DNA from: Blastomussa wellsi
Lineage: Eukaryota > Cnidaria > Anthozoa > Scleractinia > Plerogyridae
DNA length: 64,000 nt
Direction: 5' to 3'
Assembly (NCBI GenBank): GCA_947652115.1
Contig: OX393562.1
Coordinates: 24,233,020 to 24,297,019, forward strand
Shown here in pieces: positions 35,038 to 44,985 of this stretch. A program made the position numbers and the translations under genes. Position 1 is the stretch's first letter; each line of letters opens with the position of its first letter. The notes under the pieces were generated by a model that was not told the DNA's origin, searched no databases, and worked only from the letters and a program-made list of their open reading frames with translations.

Positions 35038-35848
35038 CACAGATTAGGAAATTCCTCGAAAGTATGGGCACTTCACCGAAAGCGAAAGGAGCTTCCGTTG
35101 TTAAGGATGTCGTAGACACAATAAACGGGTTAGGAATATTTGCAAACGATCACAAGTTTCTTTGCCGTGTAGCCTGGGTTGAGTCAAAATATGGAGAGGC
35201 GCCTGGTACATACAGAAGCGGTTACCATGGAGGTATTTGGCAGGTAACAAACGACAGGGTGACGCCTTCTTTGCTCACAAAAACTAACACTGAAATGGTA
35301 AAAGAAACCTTATGTTTATTCCATGAAAGCAGGTGTGGAATTTTTCATTATCTGTTTCTTTAATTTGTCGCCTTTCCAAACTCCTTCGTTCTTGTAAACC
35401 TCAATTTACATTTTAAAGTAGCTTTGTGAAAAAAAAATGAGCTGAAGATAAAGAAATTAGGGCGAATTTTTGCAGTTCAAAGGTTTGCAACACGTACGTC
35501 ACACTTTCTATGAAATAATTAGCAGACCTGTATTTAATTTTACATGCTTAGGTTGACAAGATTGGTTATCGAGAGACGATTATTCAGCAAGGCCTGAAGA
35601 AGTACCGCGACCAAATTAAAGTCAAGCTCGGTATCGACTGGACTGAGACTGAATGGGAGGATTTGGAGAAACCGCTGTACTCTGGCCTGGCTGCTCGGCT
35701 GTTTCTTACAAGGATTCGTGCTCCTATTCCGACAGATATTCCTTCTCAAGCTCAGTACTGGAAGACTTACTACAACACTTCAGCTGGGAAAGGAACGGTG
35801 GAAAAGTTTATTGATGATGTGAATCATGCAACAGGCTGTGCTGCCTAG
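35038..35848 (+). CDS. Lysozyme-like secreted protein, copy 1 (5' end not found)
   Basis: Exons 35038-35243 and 35552-35848 join in phase and end in TAG. The protein has CRVAWVESKYGEAPG, then YHGGIWQV across the splice junction, then an all-helical C-terminal part (WEDLEKPLYSGLAARLFL, QYWKTYYNTSAGKG). A Glu after a helical CRVAW stretch, followed by a glycine-rich GGIWQ strand, resembles the catalytic-Glu region of lysozyme/SLT-type muramidases; that assignment is inference. The exon 1 acceptor is in phase 1, so a signal-peptide exon should lie upstream; none is obvious (an ATG at 35064 would give a product without signal). AATAAA is at 36011. Nearly identical to 43179-43963. Confidence 0.6.
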
Positions 35849-36350
35849 ATAGGATACTATTCCATAAATAGTAGCCTCTTAGATCTATCATTGCATAGCT
35901 ATCAGTGTCAAAAGATTTCTAGGGTATTTTTTAACGAACTGCCTTTTGAAGAAAGTTCTCTGGCGTTTCATTTTTAGTCGGCAAGCGATATTGCTATGAC
36001 TTTCTTATACAATAAAATTTTCCATATATATCCTCACCAGAATCGTATTTAGTGCAACGCATGATTGTAACGCTGTCGATATTTGGCATCTTGCGATAGA
36101 AGTGTGTAAAAAAAAACAACAAAAGAACTTAAACTTCACTAGTGAAGCCATAGTTGCTAAAAACAGCCAAAGATGTCTGTCATCGAAGGACAGTAAGATA
36201 GCATGCAAGTTATTGCAGCCATCTTGGTTACCATTCCGATCGGTCATTCTGTTCGTTGTAATTATAAAGCAGGGATTATATATGCAAAAATTAAAGACAC
36301 AAGTTTGTGATCAGGCATGTCCTTTAATTTGTGGTAAGTTCCTACCTTAA

Positions 36351-36859
36351 AGGGACACTGTCACGCCTCATTCTAGAAATTTTTATGTCCTTATTTCCAT
36401 ATCATTGTGCCAAATGCCACCAAATACACGAAGGTTTGCATAGAACAAGATAGAACAGGTATTTTGGGGACGTAGTACAGGATTACAAGGATGGAAGTGG
36501 ATTGCAATTTATGAAAATTGATTTCTGGACAGGATGTCCAGAAATCAAAGTTGAAATTCTGGTGAATTAATAGTTATTTTTTTTCTTCTTGAGTTGATAT
36601 TTCTTTGCTTTCGCCACTTCTAGCATCTCCTTCTATTGCAAGACAATAAAACACAAATACAGCAAGCCACAGGCGGATATATATAGATATAGATATATGT
36701 TGTGGGAGAAAAATCAAATAAACTACTAGGTCATCCCTACAAGCCTGTTTCGTGTTTGCCCACGTATCTATAGATATATATCTGATATATCATATTTTAA
36801 TACGTATATATATACCTATTAAAATATGATATATCAGGCGTGACAGTGTACATGTCCCT
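36351..36859. mobile_element. 509-bp TTAA-type MITE next to element B
   Basis: AGGGACACTGTCACGCC on the left is mirrored by GGCGTGACAGTGTACATGTC on the right. TTAA precedes the left end (36347-36350); TTGA, one base different, follows the right. Inner sequence has TATATATA-rich inverted segments. Related to 32093-32454. It ends 58 bp before element B. Confidence 0.75.
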
Positions 36860-36917
36860 TTGAACACTGACGAAACCGCGGTCTGATATACGCGATATTA
36901 ACGAGAAAATCGGTCAA

Positions 36918-36949
36918 CACGCTTGGAAATTTTGACCTCAAATTGGGCC
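36918..36949. repeat. Left terminal inverted repeat of element B
   Basis: CACGCTTGGAAATTTTGACC and the next 12 bases match the reverse complement of 41092-41123 at 28 of 32 positions. The gene 2 promoter must lie in the 50 bp between this repeat and the ATG, or overlap the repeat. Confidence 0.85.
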
Positions 36950-37000
36950 AAATGCTTTTTGGCCGCGAGAGGGCTGGGCATGTATACAAAAAAATCCAAT

Positions 37001-37636
37001 ATGGCGGCCCAAAATGAGCCTGACACGGAAGAGCTTATTAATGGGATCAAAGGAGCACTAAACCGTCAGAAATCGCAATTCCAACGCCGGATTTCAAATG
37101 TGCACAAGTTGAAAGATCTTGATCAAACATTCAAAGCGCTAGAGCAAGTGGCTGAAGCTGTTGTCAAAGGCAAATTTGGTCCTCTTCGCTATCGACATGA
37201 GCACGAAATCAATCATGTATATCCAATGTTGGAGCGTACAATGATACGAGTTAAGAATGGAATAAATAGACGCCTTACGCCACGAATGAGTAAACTCCAT
37301 CCTTGGATGATCTGTTTCGATATTGCGATGCCACAGGAGGTGTTCAGTCTGTTACACAAAGGGATAATAAATCGCACAAGTTATGGTGTAGATGTTTTGG
37401 AGAAGCCTGGTTTAGTGACAATAACATTCACCAATATGAGAAGACTGTGTGCTCTTTTCAATAAATTTGAGGACTGCGAAGGATTTACAAAGGAGCTAGG
37501 AGCTGGAAAAGGGGTGGTGAAACTTATTGTTGATGACAGTAAGAATGGAATTCTAAGATACAATTTTAAACAGGAAATCTTGAAATTTAATTTCCATTAT
37601 GGGTACTGGAATGCATTTGGCATCAGTCAGCATTGA
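37001..37636 (+). CDS. Element B gene 2, unknown protein
   Basis: Single-exon frame of 211 residues from the ATG in CCAATATGGCGGCCC. Upstream in-frame ATGs at 36923 and 36978 exist, but one overlaps the terminal repeat and both lack the AANATGGCGGC context shared with element A. Residues 1-100 are charged and helical. The C-terminal half has HPWMICFDIAMPQEVFSLL, TSYGVDV, GKGVVKLIVDD and ends FHYGYWNAFGISQH. The pattern matches element A gene 2 at low identity (order, spacing and the PW...P.E.F..L core). No known domain is visible to me. It converges on gene 1. As it is conserved between two divergent copies, it is probably needed by the element. Confidence 0.75.
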   Translation: MAAQNEPDTEELINGIKGALNRQKSQFQRRISNVHKLKDLDQTFKALEQVAEAVVKGKFGPLRYRHEHEINHVYPMLERTMIRVKNGINRRLTPRMSKLHPWMICFDIAMPQEVFSLLHKGIINRTSYGVDVLEKPGLVTITFTNMRRLCALFNKFEDCEGFTKELGAGKGVVKLIVDDSKNGILRYNFKQEILKFNFHYGYWNAFGISQH

Positions 37637-37656
37637 AACAGGAACAATGCATATAT

Positions 37657-37734
37657 GAATGATCATTGCAGTTATGAACACTACTTTCATTTTCATTACT
37701 GATTAAGTAGTGTTCACAACTGCAATGATCATTC
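37657..37734. terminator. Hairpin between convergent genes of element B
   Basis: Arms 37657-37686 and 37705-37734 match at 29 of 30 positions (GAATGATCATTGCAGTTATG...). The hairpin starts 20 bp after the gene 2 stop and lies 440 bp from the gene 1 stop. It could help end transcription or processing of both transcripts, or be a separate small insertion; the first is inference. Confidence 0.55.
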
Positions 37735-38177
37735 ACATATTCATTCTTTAATCCTCTGAGTTCAAACGTAGGATTTTCATATAATTATTCTCACAGAAAC
37801 AGGAACAGTTTATTTTCCAGTGTGGACTGGATGTGTGCAGTGGTACATGTACAGTCTTGGGTTGTAACAAATTCAGACAACATTATACATTTTAGCTATC
37901 TAGAATAGTTTCATGCTGGATTTTATGATTTTATACACTTGAATTGAGCATTCATTGATTGTGTTGTATGAAATAATCTCATTGAAATGGTCGCCAACTT
38001 AAAGATAAAACAGGGGTTGTAATCTTTAGCAGGATCACAAAAAATTAAATTCTTCTATTATAACTTGTCAGCTCTGGAGATATAAAAATCTTTATGATCC
38101 CTTTAAGAAATAAAGGCTGACATTGTTTCTGTTATTTTCTTCCTGCAACTTTTTGACTCCAAGTCACAGTTGAGCAG

Positions 38178-40612
38178 TTAAGACAAGTACTTCAAGCACT
38201 CTCTTGTGGGTTTTCCCTCAGCAACAGACTTCATGATCTCATCCATGAATTGATGGCCACAAAAGAAACATTTGTCATCATTTTCACCTTTGGAAAACCC
38301 ACAGGAGCAAAAGTGATTTGGATCTGTGGTCACACGATTGGGTATGAGGCTGTCTCTTGATTGATGATACGTCAAGAGAGAGGGCTGGCGGAGAGGTAGC
38401 CAAAGTTTGCTGATGAAATCATGCCTGAAAACCTGATTCCAGCGTTCTTTGAAGAGGCTGTTTCGTGCATAGCTGGCAATCTGAACATGTTTGGCTTCTC
38501 TCCCCTGCATGGTGTTCACACCTAATCCAGTTTTGAATTTCTCAAATACCCACAGAGTGTGAACAGGGACCAAATGCCCAATGCTCCAAACTGTTCCAGA
38601 TACACTGCCCTTGAAGAGTCTGACTGCTGTAAAGTAATCCCGGGCTTTACCCTCCAGTTGATCAATGGCTGGCTGAGTTATGTGGTACATTGAAAAAATG
38701 GAGGCACAGTCTCTGAGCTTAATTGCAATGAAAACAATAAACAAAAGTTTCATGAGCACTTTTGGATCATCTGAATCTCCCTTGATGGCATTCACAAGGA
38801 ACATAAACCCATGCAAAATGAGTCTTGAATCCTTTCCAGTCAGTCTGTAAGAAAATTCTTTATCTCTGGACCTATCTTCCAGCATCCACTTTCCAAGCTG
38901 CTTCTTCAAACGTCCAGCTTTAACATCACACTCTAGTGCCTTCATGTACCTCGACATTGCACATGTTGGGGACAGTTGTGATAGGCTGGTGATCTTCTCT
39001 GGGAGGTCACTTAGCATTGCGAGGTCAAGTAGCATTGTGTGCAAATGCTGCACCCCATTGTTTTTGAGGTGAAGGGGTTCTACAACCTCTTTATCACACA
39101 GCTTTCCAATCAGTGGTTCAAACTCTTGCCTTGACCTTTTGCTTGCAATAAATTGAGTGATTTTTGCTCTTTTTGTTGAGGCAGCAAGGGTTGTGGGCAG
39201 TTTTGTCTTAAAACTTTGTACTTGTTTGGCAATATTCAGTCTCACTGAGTATGACCATGGCTTCCACTTGCAATCATTTGTTGACCCAAATTTGCTATCA
39301 AGTATAACACAGTCCTCTTTTGAGACATTTGCAAAACTGGAAAAATATTTCGCAGCATTGTTAAGTTCCCCATTAAGGAAAGCCAGAGATTTCATATCTG
39401 AGGGAACCAGTTCAAAAGCGAAAGTTACTTCCTTCCCTGACACTGTGTATGTCTTCATCTCAATTGCTGCAATTTGGGAAGCTAATTGCTGGGTAAATTT
39501 CTTTACCACGGGATGGTCCTCTTTGCAGTTTGCACCAAATAACAAAAAATTGTCATTTGGGCTAGCCACTCTCGGCCCTACATTGAGGAAACTCACTAAC
39601 CAGGACATTGATTCATCCCACTTCCCGAAGGGTGCTCCATCCCCTCCAATTGCCACTTTAAAGGATCCTTCCTTATCACTGAACCAGTTGAGTTTGTCAT
39701 TTTCCTTCCTAAATTCATCTGTTTCAAAGTAAAATTGACTCAGCATAATCAGCATTGTCTCCAGGTCTCTGTAAACACCATCAACATGTTCATCCCTGGG
39801 TAAGGTAGTACATAGTGTTTCTCTCACTGATATGGTCTCTCCAACATTGATTTGCTCAATCTTTTGCATCAGTGTGCTGTAAGCAAGTGGCCTTGGAATG
39901 GGAATTCCAAAACCAAATTTTATTCTCTCCCTTGAGAGATAACCTTTCTTGGTTCTTTTTCCAGTATGTCTCATAACCATTGCTGATCTCCCTTGCTGGT
40001 ATTTCACCTTACCAATGATCCCCCCTGCATATAGTAGAGACAAGAAACGGATAAAATTTTCATTGCTTGCCTCATAGGCCTTTTCTTGAGCATTTATTTT
40101 CATGGCCGCTGCCCTTTTAAGCTTTTTAGAAGAATCGAAATATTTAGAAATATCAGCCATCTTGCTGTATTTGAGAACAGTGGAAAACATTCCATCAAGA
40201 GCAGGGCCTCTATTTTCCACTGAACCTCCATTCACCTCTGAAGCAGCAATCAGAGTCTCTAATTGCCTCCTGTGGTCACTACGTCTCGGCAAATTCAATT
40301 TGCCCTCCTCAGTGAGTTCAGATGGGCTTTTCTTCCTACTTTGTGAGGTATTTTGAGAGATCTGAAATGCTGTCTCACGGCATTGAGTTGGTGGGGTCAC
40401 CTCAACTTCAAGCTGACCCACACATTCTCGTATTTTATCACTATTTTTTGCAGGCGCTCCAACTTTTTTCTCAGAGCAGAAAGCTCTGAACTCTTTGACA
40501 GATACTCTTGTTGGAGGGTAGCCCTTTCTCGAGCTAGTTCACCAACAGGGAATCGTTTCTTCTGCGAAAATTGAAGCGATCTCCGAGGGGTTCTCCTCTT
40601 CTTACTTCCCAT
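38178..40612 (-). CDS. Element B gene 1, candidate DDE transposase (one frameshift)
   Basis: Start ATG at 40612 (MGSKKRRTPRRSLQF), basic with a coiled coil ending RKKLERLQ. The frame then shifts at a six-base A run (40444-40449 on this strand) into a 747-codon open frame. Numbered from that frame's listed start at 40421: a segment homologous to element A gene 1 (about 45-140); a beta-strand-like IGGDGAPFG with D261 and WLVSFLNVG; VPSDMKSLAFLNGELNNAA with D342; EPLHLKNN with H451; NTMQGREAKH with E642; and CxC (705, 707) plus CxxC (718, 721) at the C-terminus. D261, D342 and E642 are my candidate catalytic triad; the second and third contexts recall RAG1 but the match is weak. No introns, unlike element A. 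Confidence 0.65.
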
Positions 40613-41091
40613 CTCTCGATCGCCACGGTCACAGGCCACAGGTTTTCCTTTTAATTAAAATCGAGTATTTTTGTTACAAATTTTTACACATACGGAAGCA
40701 AAATTACCACTGCTCAACTCAAAATTATAATCAATCGATATCTCTTCTGTGGTTCTACCGTTTTAGTTTTGAACGAAGCGAGCGTTTAATGCTCATTTAC
40801 CTCCGTTTTTGACGACGAATAGAGGCCTTCAATTATAACTACAATCCTTCTCTGGGGCTCCTTGTTCACTGCGAATGAAAATTCAGAAAAATACGGACAA
40901 ACTCGATGAATGAGGCATCAAAAGAAAGCTGGAAAGCCGTAGATTTTATTTATTGCCGCCAAAAGTTTGTTTTCGTTACCAGGCCCCCGCAAGAGGACAA
41001 AATACATCACCACTCCGGTCCTCCGGGTCGCCATGAAAATGGCCGAGCAGAAGATTACCTAAAAAGACTGGAAACTAGTCGACATTTCTCT
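40613..41091. other. Element B subterminal region upstream of gene 1
   Basis: About 480 bp between gene 1's ATG and the right terminal repeat. It should hold the gene 1 promoter. I see no TATA box as clear as in element A; no reliable coding frame. Confidence 0.4.
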
Positions 41092-41123
41092 GGCCTGATT
41101 TGAGGCCATAATTTCCAAGCGTG
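41092..41123. repeat. Right terminal inverted repeat of element B
   Basis: Ends ATTTCCAAGCGTG, inverted partner of 36918-36949. CAATCC follows; CAA also directly precedes the left end. Confidence 0.85.
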
Positions 41124-42540
41124 CAATCCAAATGCTTTTGTATGTATTACATTTTCTAAAGTAATGTCTTTATAACATGCACGTTAATAAGCTTTAATAG
41201 TGAAACGTACACGCAGTCCTGTTTTCCTAGATATTGTTTAGTGTCGAGCGACTGAAGTGACTTCTCAATTTCAGGAAGTTCAAGTTGTCATCCAGGGGGG
41301 TACACGATTATATTTACTTTTGGGTTATATTTCCGAGTGAAATTTGTAATGCCAGGTATTTTGGGGGCTCTAACATTTCAGGCCCCCCGTCATGTAATGC
41401 AAGTACTCCCCACCCCCTGGGGATATCATACCATGGAAACCAATATTTCAGGTCGTGCTAAGGGGAAAAACATAACGAAACAAAATTAGAATAACAAAAG
41501 AAAACTCTGGGAGAAATTTTTATTGGTTGTTTTAATAAACTTTAGAAAGCAACTAGATCCACTAAGTGCAGATATCGGTACGAAACCTATCGGATCCGTT
41601 TCAGCAATGCGTCATCTCGAAACTGAAAAATGTCAGTGGCCACTACTAGATATTAACCAATCACTTTGCGATCTAAAGGAATTCAATCTAAATATAGTTC
41701 GAATGCTACCTTAATGAAAGCCAGTTCTACCGAAGATACCTAATGAAACGAGTTCATTCCTTTTATGAGCTGTTATCGGAAGAATCTAGCGATCAGAGGT
41801 ATCATAGGTAGGAAGAATGCGTTTAAAAGTCAGAGTAAAAAAGTCAATTTAGTTAAATTAGAGTGTGCAGCTCACGCGATAATACTAAAGATTAGATGAT
41901 ATTCTGCTAGATTGAACAGTATAATTGTTTATTATTCAACAAAATGTTATCTTTTTTGATTTTGCAACTAAAAAAGCGCTGCAACACTTTGCAAGAGTAC
42001 GGACGAATAGTCCAGTTTCGAGTTAACCAAGATCACTGAAAAAAAGGCTGAATACTCAAGTATTCAGCGTTACTCTCAAGCTGAAGAAAAACTATTCACA
42101 ATTACAGATATTCTGCGGTATAATCCAACACCACGAGGCTGGTAAAGAGAATACACCTAACTTGTGATGGTTCGTCCGAAGTGGTGTAAAGCGTCGCACG
42201 GCTACGACTTTTCTTGCTGTAAAATGCGCTTCGTTGACAACTTGTTGAATAATGAAACAATTATCCTTCTCGTTCTTGCGAATATCGCCTGATACATAGC
42301 CAACTCGGTCTACGGTCTCCTTTGCTAAGTATCCGGTGATATTCAGAGCGATTTCGAAGGGTAATTATTAGTTTTGACCACAGCAGCGAGATCAAAAATC
42401 TCCGTCGTCTCCAACATCCTCGTTTCTAAGAAACATTTCTCTTGGGTTTGTAGAGTGCGTCTATCGCGTGTGTCTCCTCAGTCCGATGGTTCAACAACAA
42501 ACAGATGCTATTTTTAATTTTGTCTTTCTCTTTCTAGACC
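41124..42540. other. Intergenic region upstream of lysozyme-like copy 2
   Basis: A GGGG-rich segment at 41290-41430 and a fold-back at about 41884-42370 (AATTGTTTATTATTCAACAA pairs with TTGTTGAATAATGAAACAAT). The latter contains GAATATCGCCTGATAC, a repeat that recurs near 45190 and 62100. The sequence TTTCTCTTTCTAG just before 42539 is a splice acceptor, so an untranslated exon should lie upstream. Confidence 0.5.
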
Positions 42541-43963
42541 ATGCTTTCAACAGTGATGTTTGTCGGTTTTGCCGCTCAGCTTTTTCTAGGATTAAACGTG
42601 GCTTGTTGTAGTCCATACACACCAAGAGGAAAAGGAAACGCCGTAGTTACCGAGGTCGTCAATAACATCAATGGTTTGGGAATATTTCCAAACGATCACA
42701 AGTTCCTGTGCCGTGTGGCCTGGGACACTCGGCTATCTAGTGATTGCAATTTAGGAATATTATCAATGATTGAGGGTTCCTAAGTTGAAAGCGATACCCG
42801 CCCACTAAATTGGCAGTTGGATTTTAACTTGAAATGTTATTCTTTACCGTGCCTTGTACACGGCAACAGATCCAGCTCTACGGGGCTCAGACTATTTCTC
42901 CGTAATAAAATAGCAATCTATATAGCTTGATTTGCCTGCAATCACGTTGCGTTAAAAGCGAAGAAAGAAATGTCAATGGTCAGCTAGTGCACTGAAGAGA
43001 AGTTAGGGCAAACAGCAGCAAAGCTATATTTAGCGCTATGTATAATTAATATATGGTCGTAATGAAATAAAATTGTACCGCATTTGCGATCCCACTGAAT
43101 AGGCTCAAGCTCTCTATATCACACTCCTAACATTTATTGTTACTTATTACATCACAGATTAGGAAATTCCTCGAAAGTATGGGCACTTCACCGAAAGCTA
43201 AAGGAGCTTCCGTTGTTAAGGAAGTCGTAGACACGATAAACGGGTTAGGAATATTTGCAAACGATCACAAGTTTCTTTGCCGTGTAGCCTGGGTTGAGTC
43301 AAAATATGGAGAGGCGCCTGGTACATACAGGAGCGGTTACCATGGAGGTATTTGGCAGGTAACAAGCGACAGGGTGACGCCTTCTTTGCTCGCAAAAACT
43401 AACACTGAAATGGTAAAAAAAACCTTATGTTTATTCCATGAAAGCAGGTGTGGAATTTTTCATTATTTGTTTCTTTAATTTGTCGCCTTCCCAAACTCCT
43501 TCGTTCTTGTAAACCTCAATTTACATTTTAAAGTAGCTTTGTGAAAAAAAAATGAGCTGAAGATAAAGAGATTAGGGCGAATTTTTGCAGTTTAAAGGTT
43601 TGCAACACGTACGTCACACTTTCTATGAAATAATTAGCAGACCTGTATTTAATTTTACATTCTTAGGTTGACAAGATTGGTTATCGAGAGACGGTTATTC
43701 AGCAAGGCCTGAAGAAGTACCGCGACCAAATTAAAGTCAAGCTCGGTATCGACTGGACTGAGACTGAATGGGAGGATTTGGAGAAACCGCTGTACTCTGG
43801 CCTGGCTGCTCGGCTGTTTCTTGCCAGGATTCGTGCTCCTATTCCGACAGATATTCCTTCTCAAGCTCAGTACTGGAAGACTTACTACAACACTTCAGCT
43901 GGGAAAGGAACGGTGGAAAAGTTTATTGATGATGTGAATCATGCAACAGGCTGTGCTGCCTAG
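42541..43963 (+). CDS. Lysozyme-like secreted protein, copy 2 (chimeric, probably damaged)
   Basis: Exon 42541-42723 starts MLSTVMFVGFAAQLFLGLNV, a clear signal peptide, and runs through NDHKFLCRVAW. It then breaks: from 42724 on, the sequence matches intron DNA of copy 1 (33927 onward), and the frame ends at 42783. The duplicated segment carries a second exon pair (to 43358 and 43667-43963) coding for the same region again, 98% or so like copy 1. In this copy the AG acceptor seen at 35036-35037 reads AT. A working gene would need the signal exon to be spliced to the second exon through a new donor. None is obvious. AATAAA is at 44126. I read it as a rearranged locus; expression is uncertain. 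Confidence 0.55.
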
Positions 43964-44793
43964 ATAGGATACTATTCCATAAATAGTAGCCTCTTAGATC
44001 TATCATTGCATAGCTATCAGTGTCAAAATATTTCTAGGGTATTTTTTAACGAACTGCATTTTGAAGAAAGTTCTCTGGCGTTTCATTTTTAGTCGGCAAG
44101 CGATATTGCTATGACTTTCTTATACAATAAAATTTTCCATATATATCCTCACCAGAATCGTATTTAGTGCAACGCATGATCGTAACGCTGTCGATATTTG
44201 GCATCTTGCGATAGAAGTGTGTAAAAAAACAAAACAAAAGAACTTAAACTTCACTAGTGAAGCCATAGTTGCTACAGGCTGCGCGGCCTCGAGGACGACA
44301 GGAGCTACTAATTTTAAAATAAACACAGGTCTCATTTTCTGCTAACTTTCATATTAATTCAATGAGTAAAAATAACCCAGGTTCATAGAGTCAAATAAAA
44401 AATGTGAGAAATAAAACAAAACAATTTCCAGTACTGCGCAATCTCAGCTTGCAGTTTTTAGGTAAGAGTGACACTGTAATTTAACTACACTTAGAAGCGA
44501 CCAATTCGTAAAATTGAAGATTGAGGAGAAAACAAAGATTGCCACCGACAACCATGTTGCCTCGCCATTTTTCTATATCAAAGAAATAAATAAAGTAATT
44601 TTTAATGACGATGAAACTTCCCCAGATTGTGTATACTGTTTCTTACACTCTTGAAAAGCTCCAGCATTTGAGAAGTGGCAACACTTCGACTGCCAGGGTG
44701 CGCCATAAATGAAGATGCAAACATTCGAAATACACCTGTTTGGTACACTTTTAAAGAAAATGAACCTACCCAGACAAAAACCTGAATATGGTT

Positions 44794-44985
44794 CTAAACA
44801 GGAGGCCAAAAACAAGGCCCAGATTGGTGACAGCCGAACACAATGAAATAAAGATACCGATTGATGCTGACACTTGCACTATGGGTCATGTAACAGGAAC
44901 ATGTTGCAGCGACTAAATAATGTGCTGTTCGCACAAGGACAGGAAGCAGGGATGTTGGCAACGGGATCACAACATACACACGCAC
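44794..44985 (-). pseudogene. Possible fragment of a rhodopsin-type GPCR
   Basis: A 63-codon frame reads VIPLPTSLLPVLV, then HYLVAATCSCYMTHSASVSI and NRYLYF. The last motif looks like the TM3-DRY region of melatonin/opsin-like cnidarian receptors (S-I-N-R-Y-L-Y). There is no flanking TM segment in frame, so it is a decayed piece if real. Confidence 0.25.

Larger units (their letters stand above)
36918..41123 (-). mobile_element. Element B: near-intact two-gene DNA transposon with CACGC ends
   Basis: A 4,206-bp unit with 32-bp terminal inverted repeats (28 of 32 match) beginning CACGCTTGGAAATT. CAA lies directly outside both ends and could be a 3-bp target duplication. Between them are gene 2 (+, 37001-37636) and gene 1 (-, 40612-38178), tail to tail, with a strong hairpin between their stops. 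The arrangement is the same as element A but in the opposite orientation. CAC-starting ends are known for CACTA/Chapaev (CMC), Transib and RAG-type transposons. Gene 1 is intronless with one probable frameshift. I infer a recently active DDE transposon family; it may or may not already have a repeat-database name. Confidence 0.8.

Noticed and set aside
39157..39732. 191-codon plus-strand frame
   Set aside because: It is the antisense shadow of the transposase-like gene 1 of element B.
36918..41123. Gene 2 of the transposon as a RAG2 homologue
   Set aside because: The convergent layout invites it, but there are no kelch repeats or PHD-like cysteines, and the protein is far too short.
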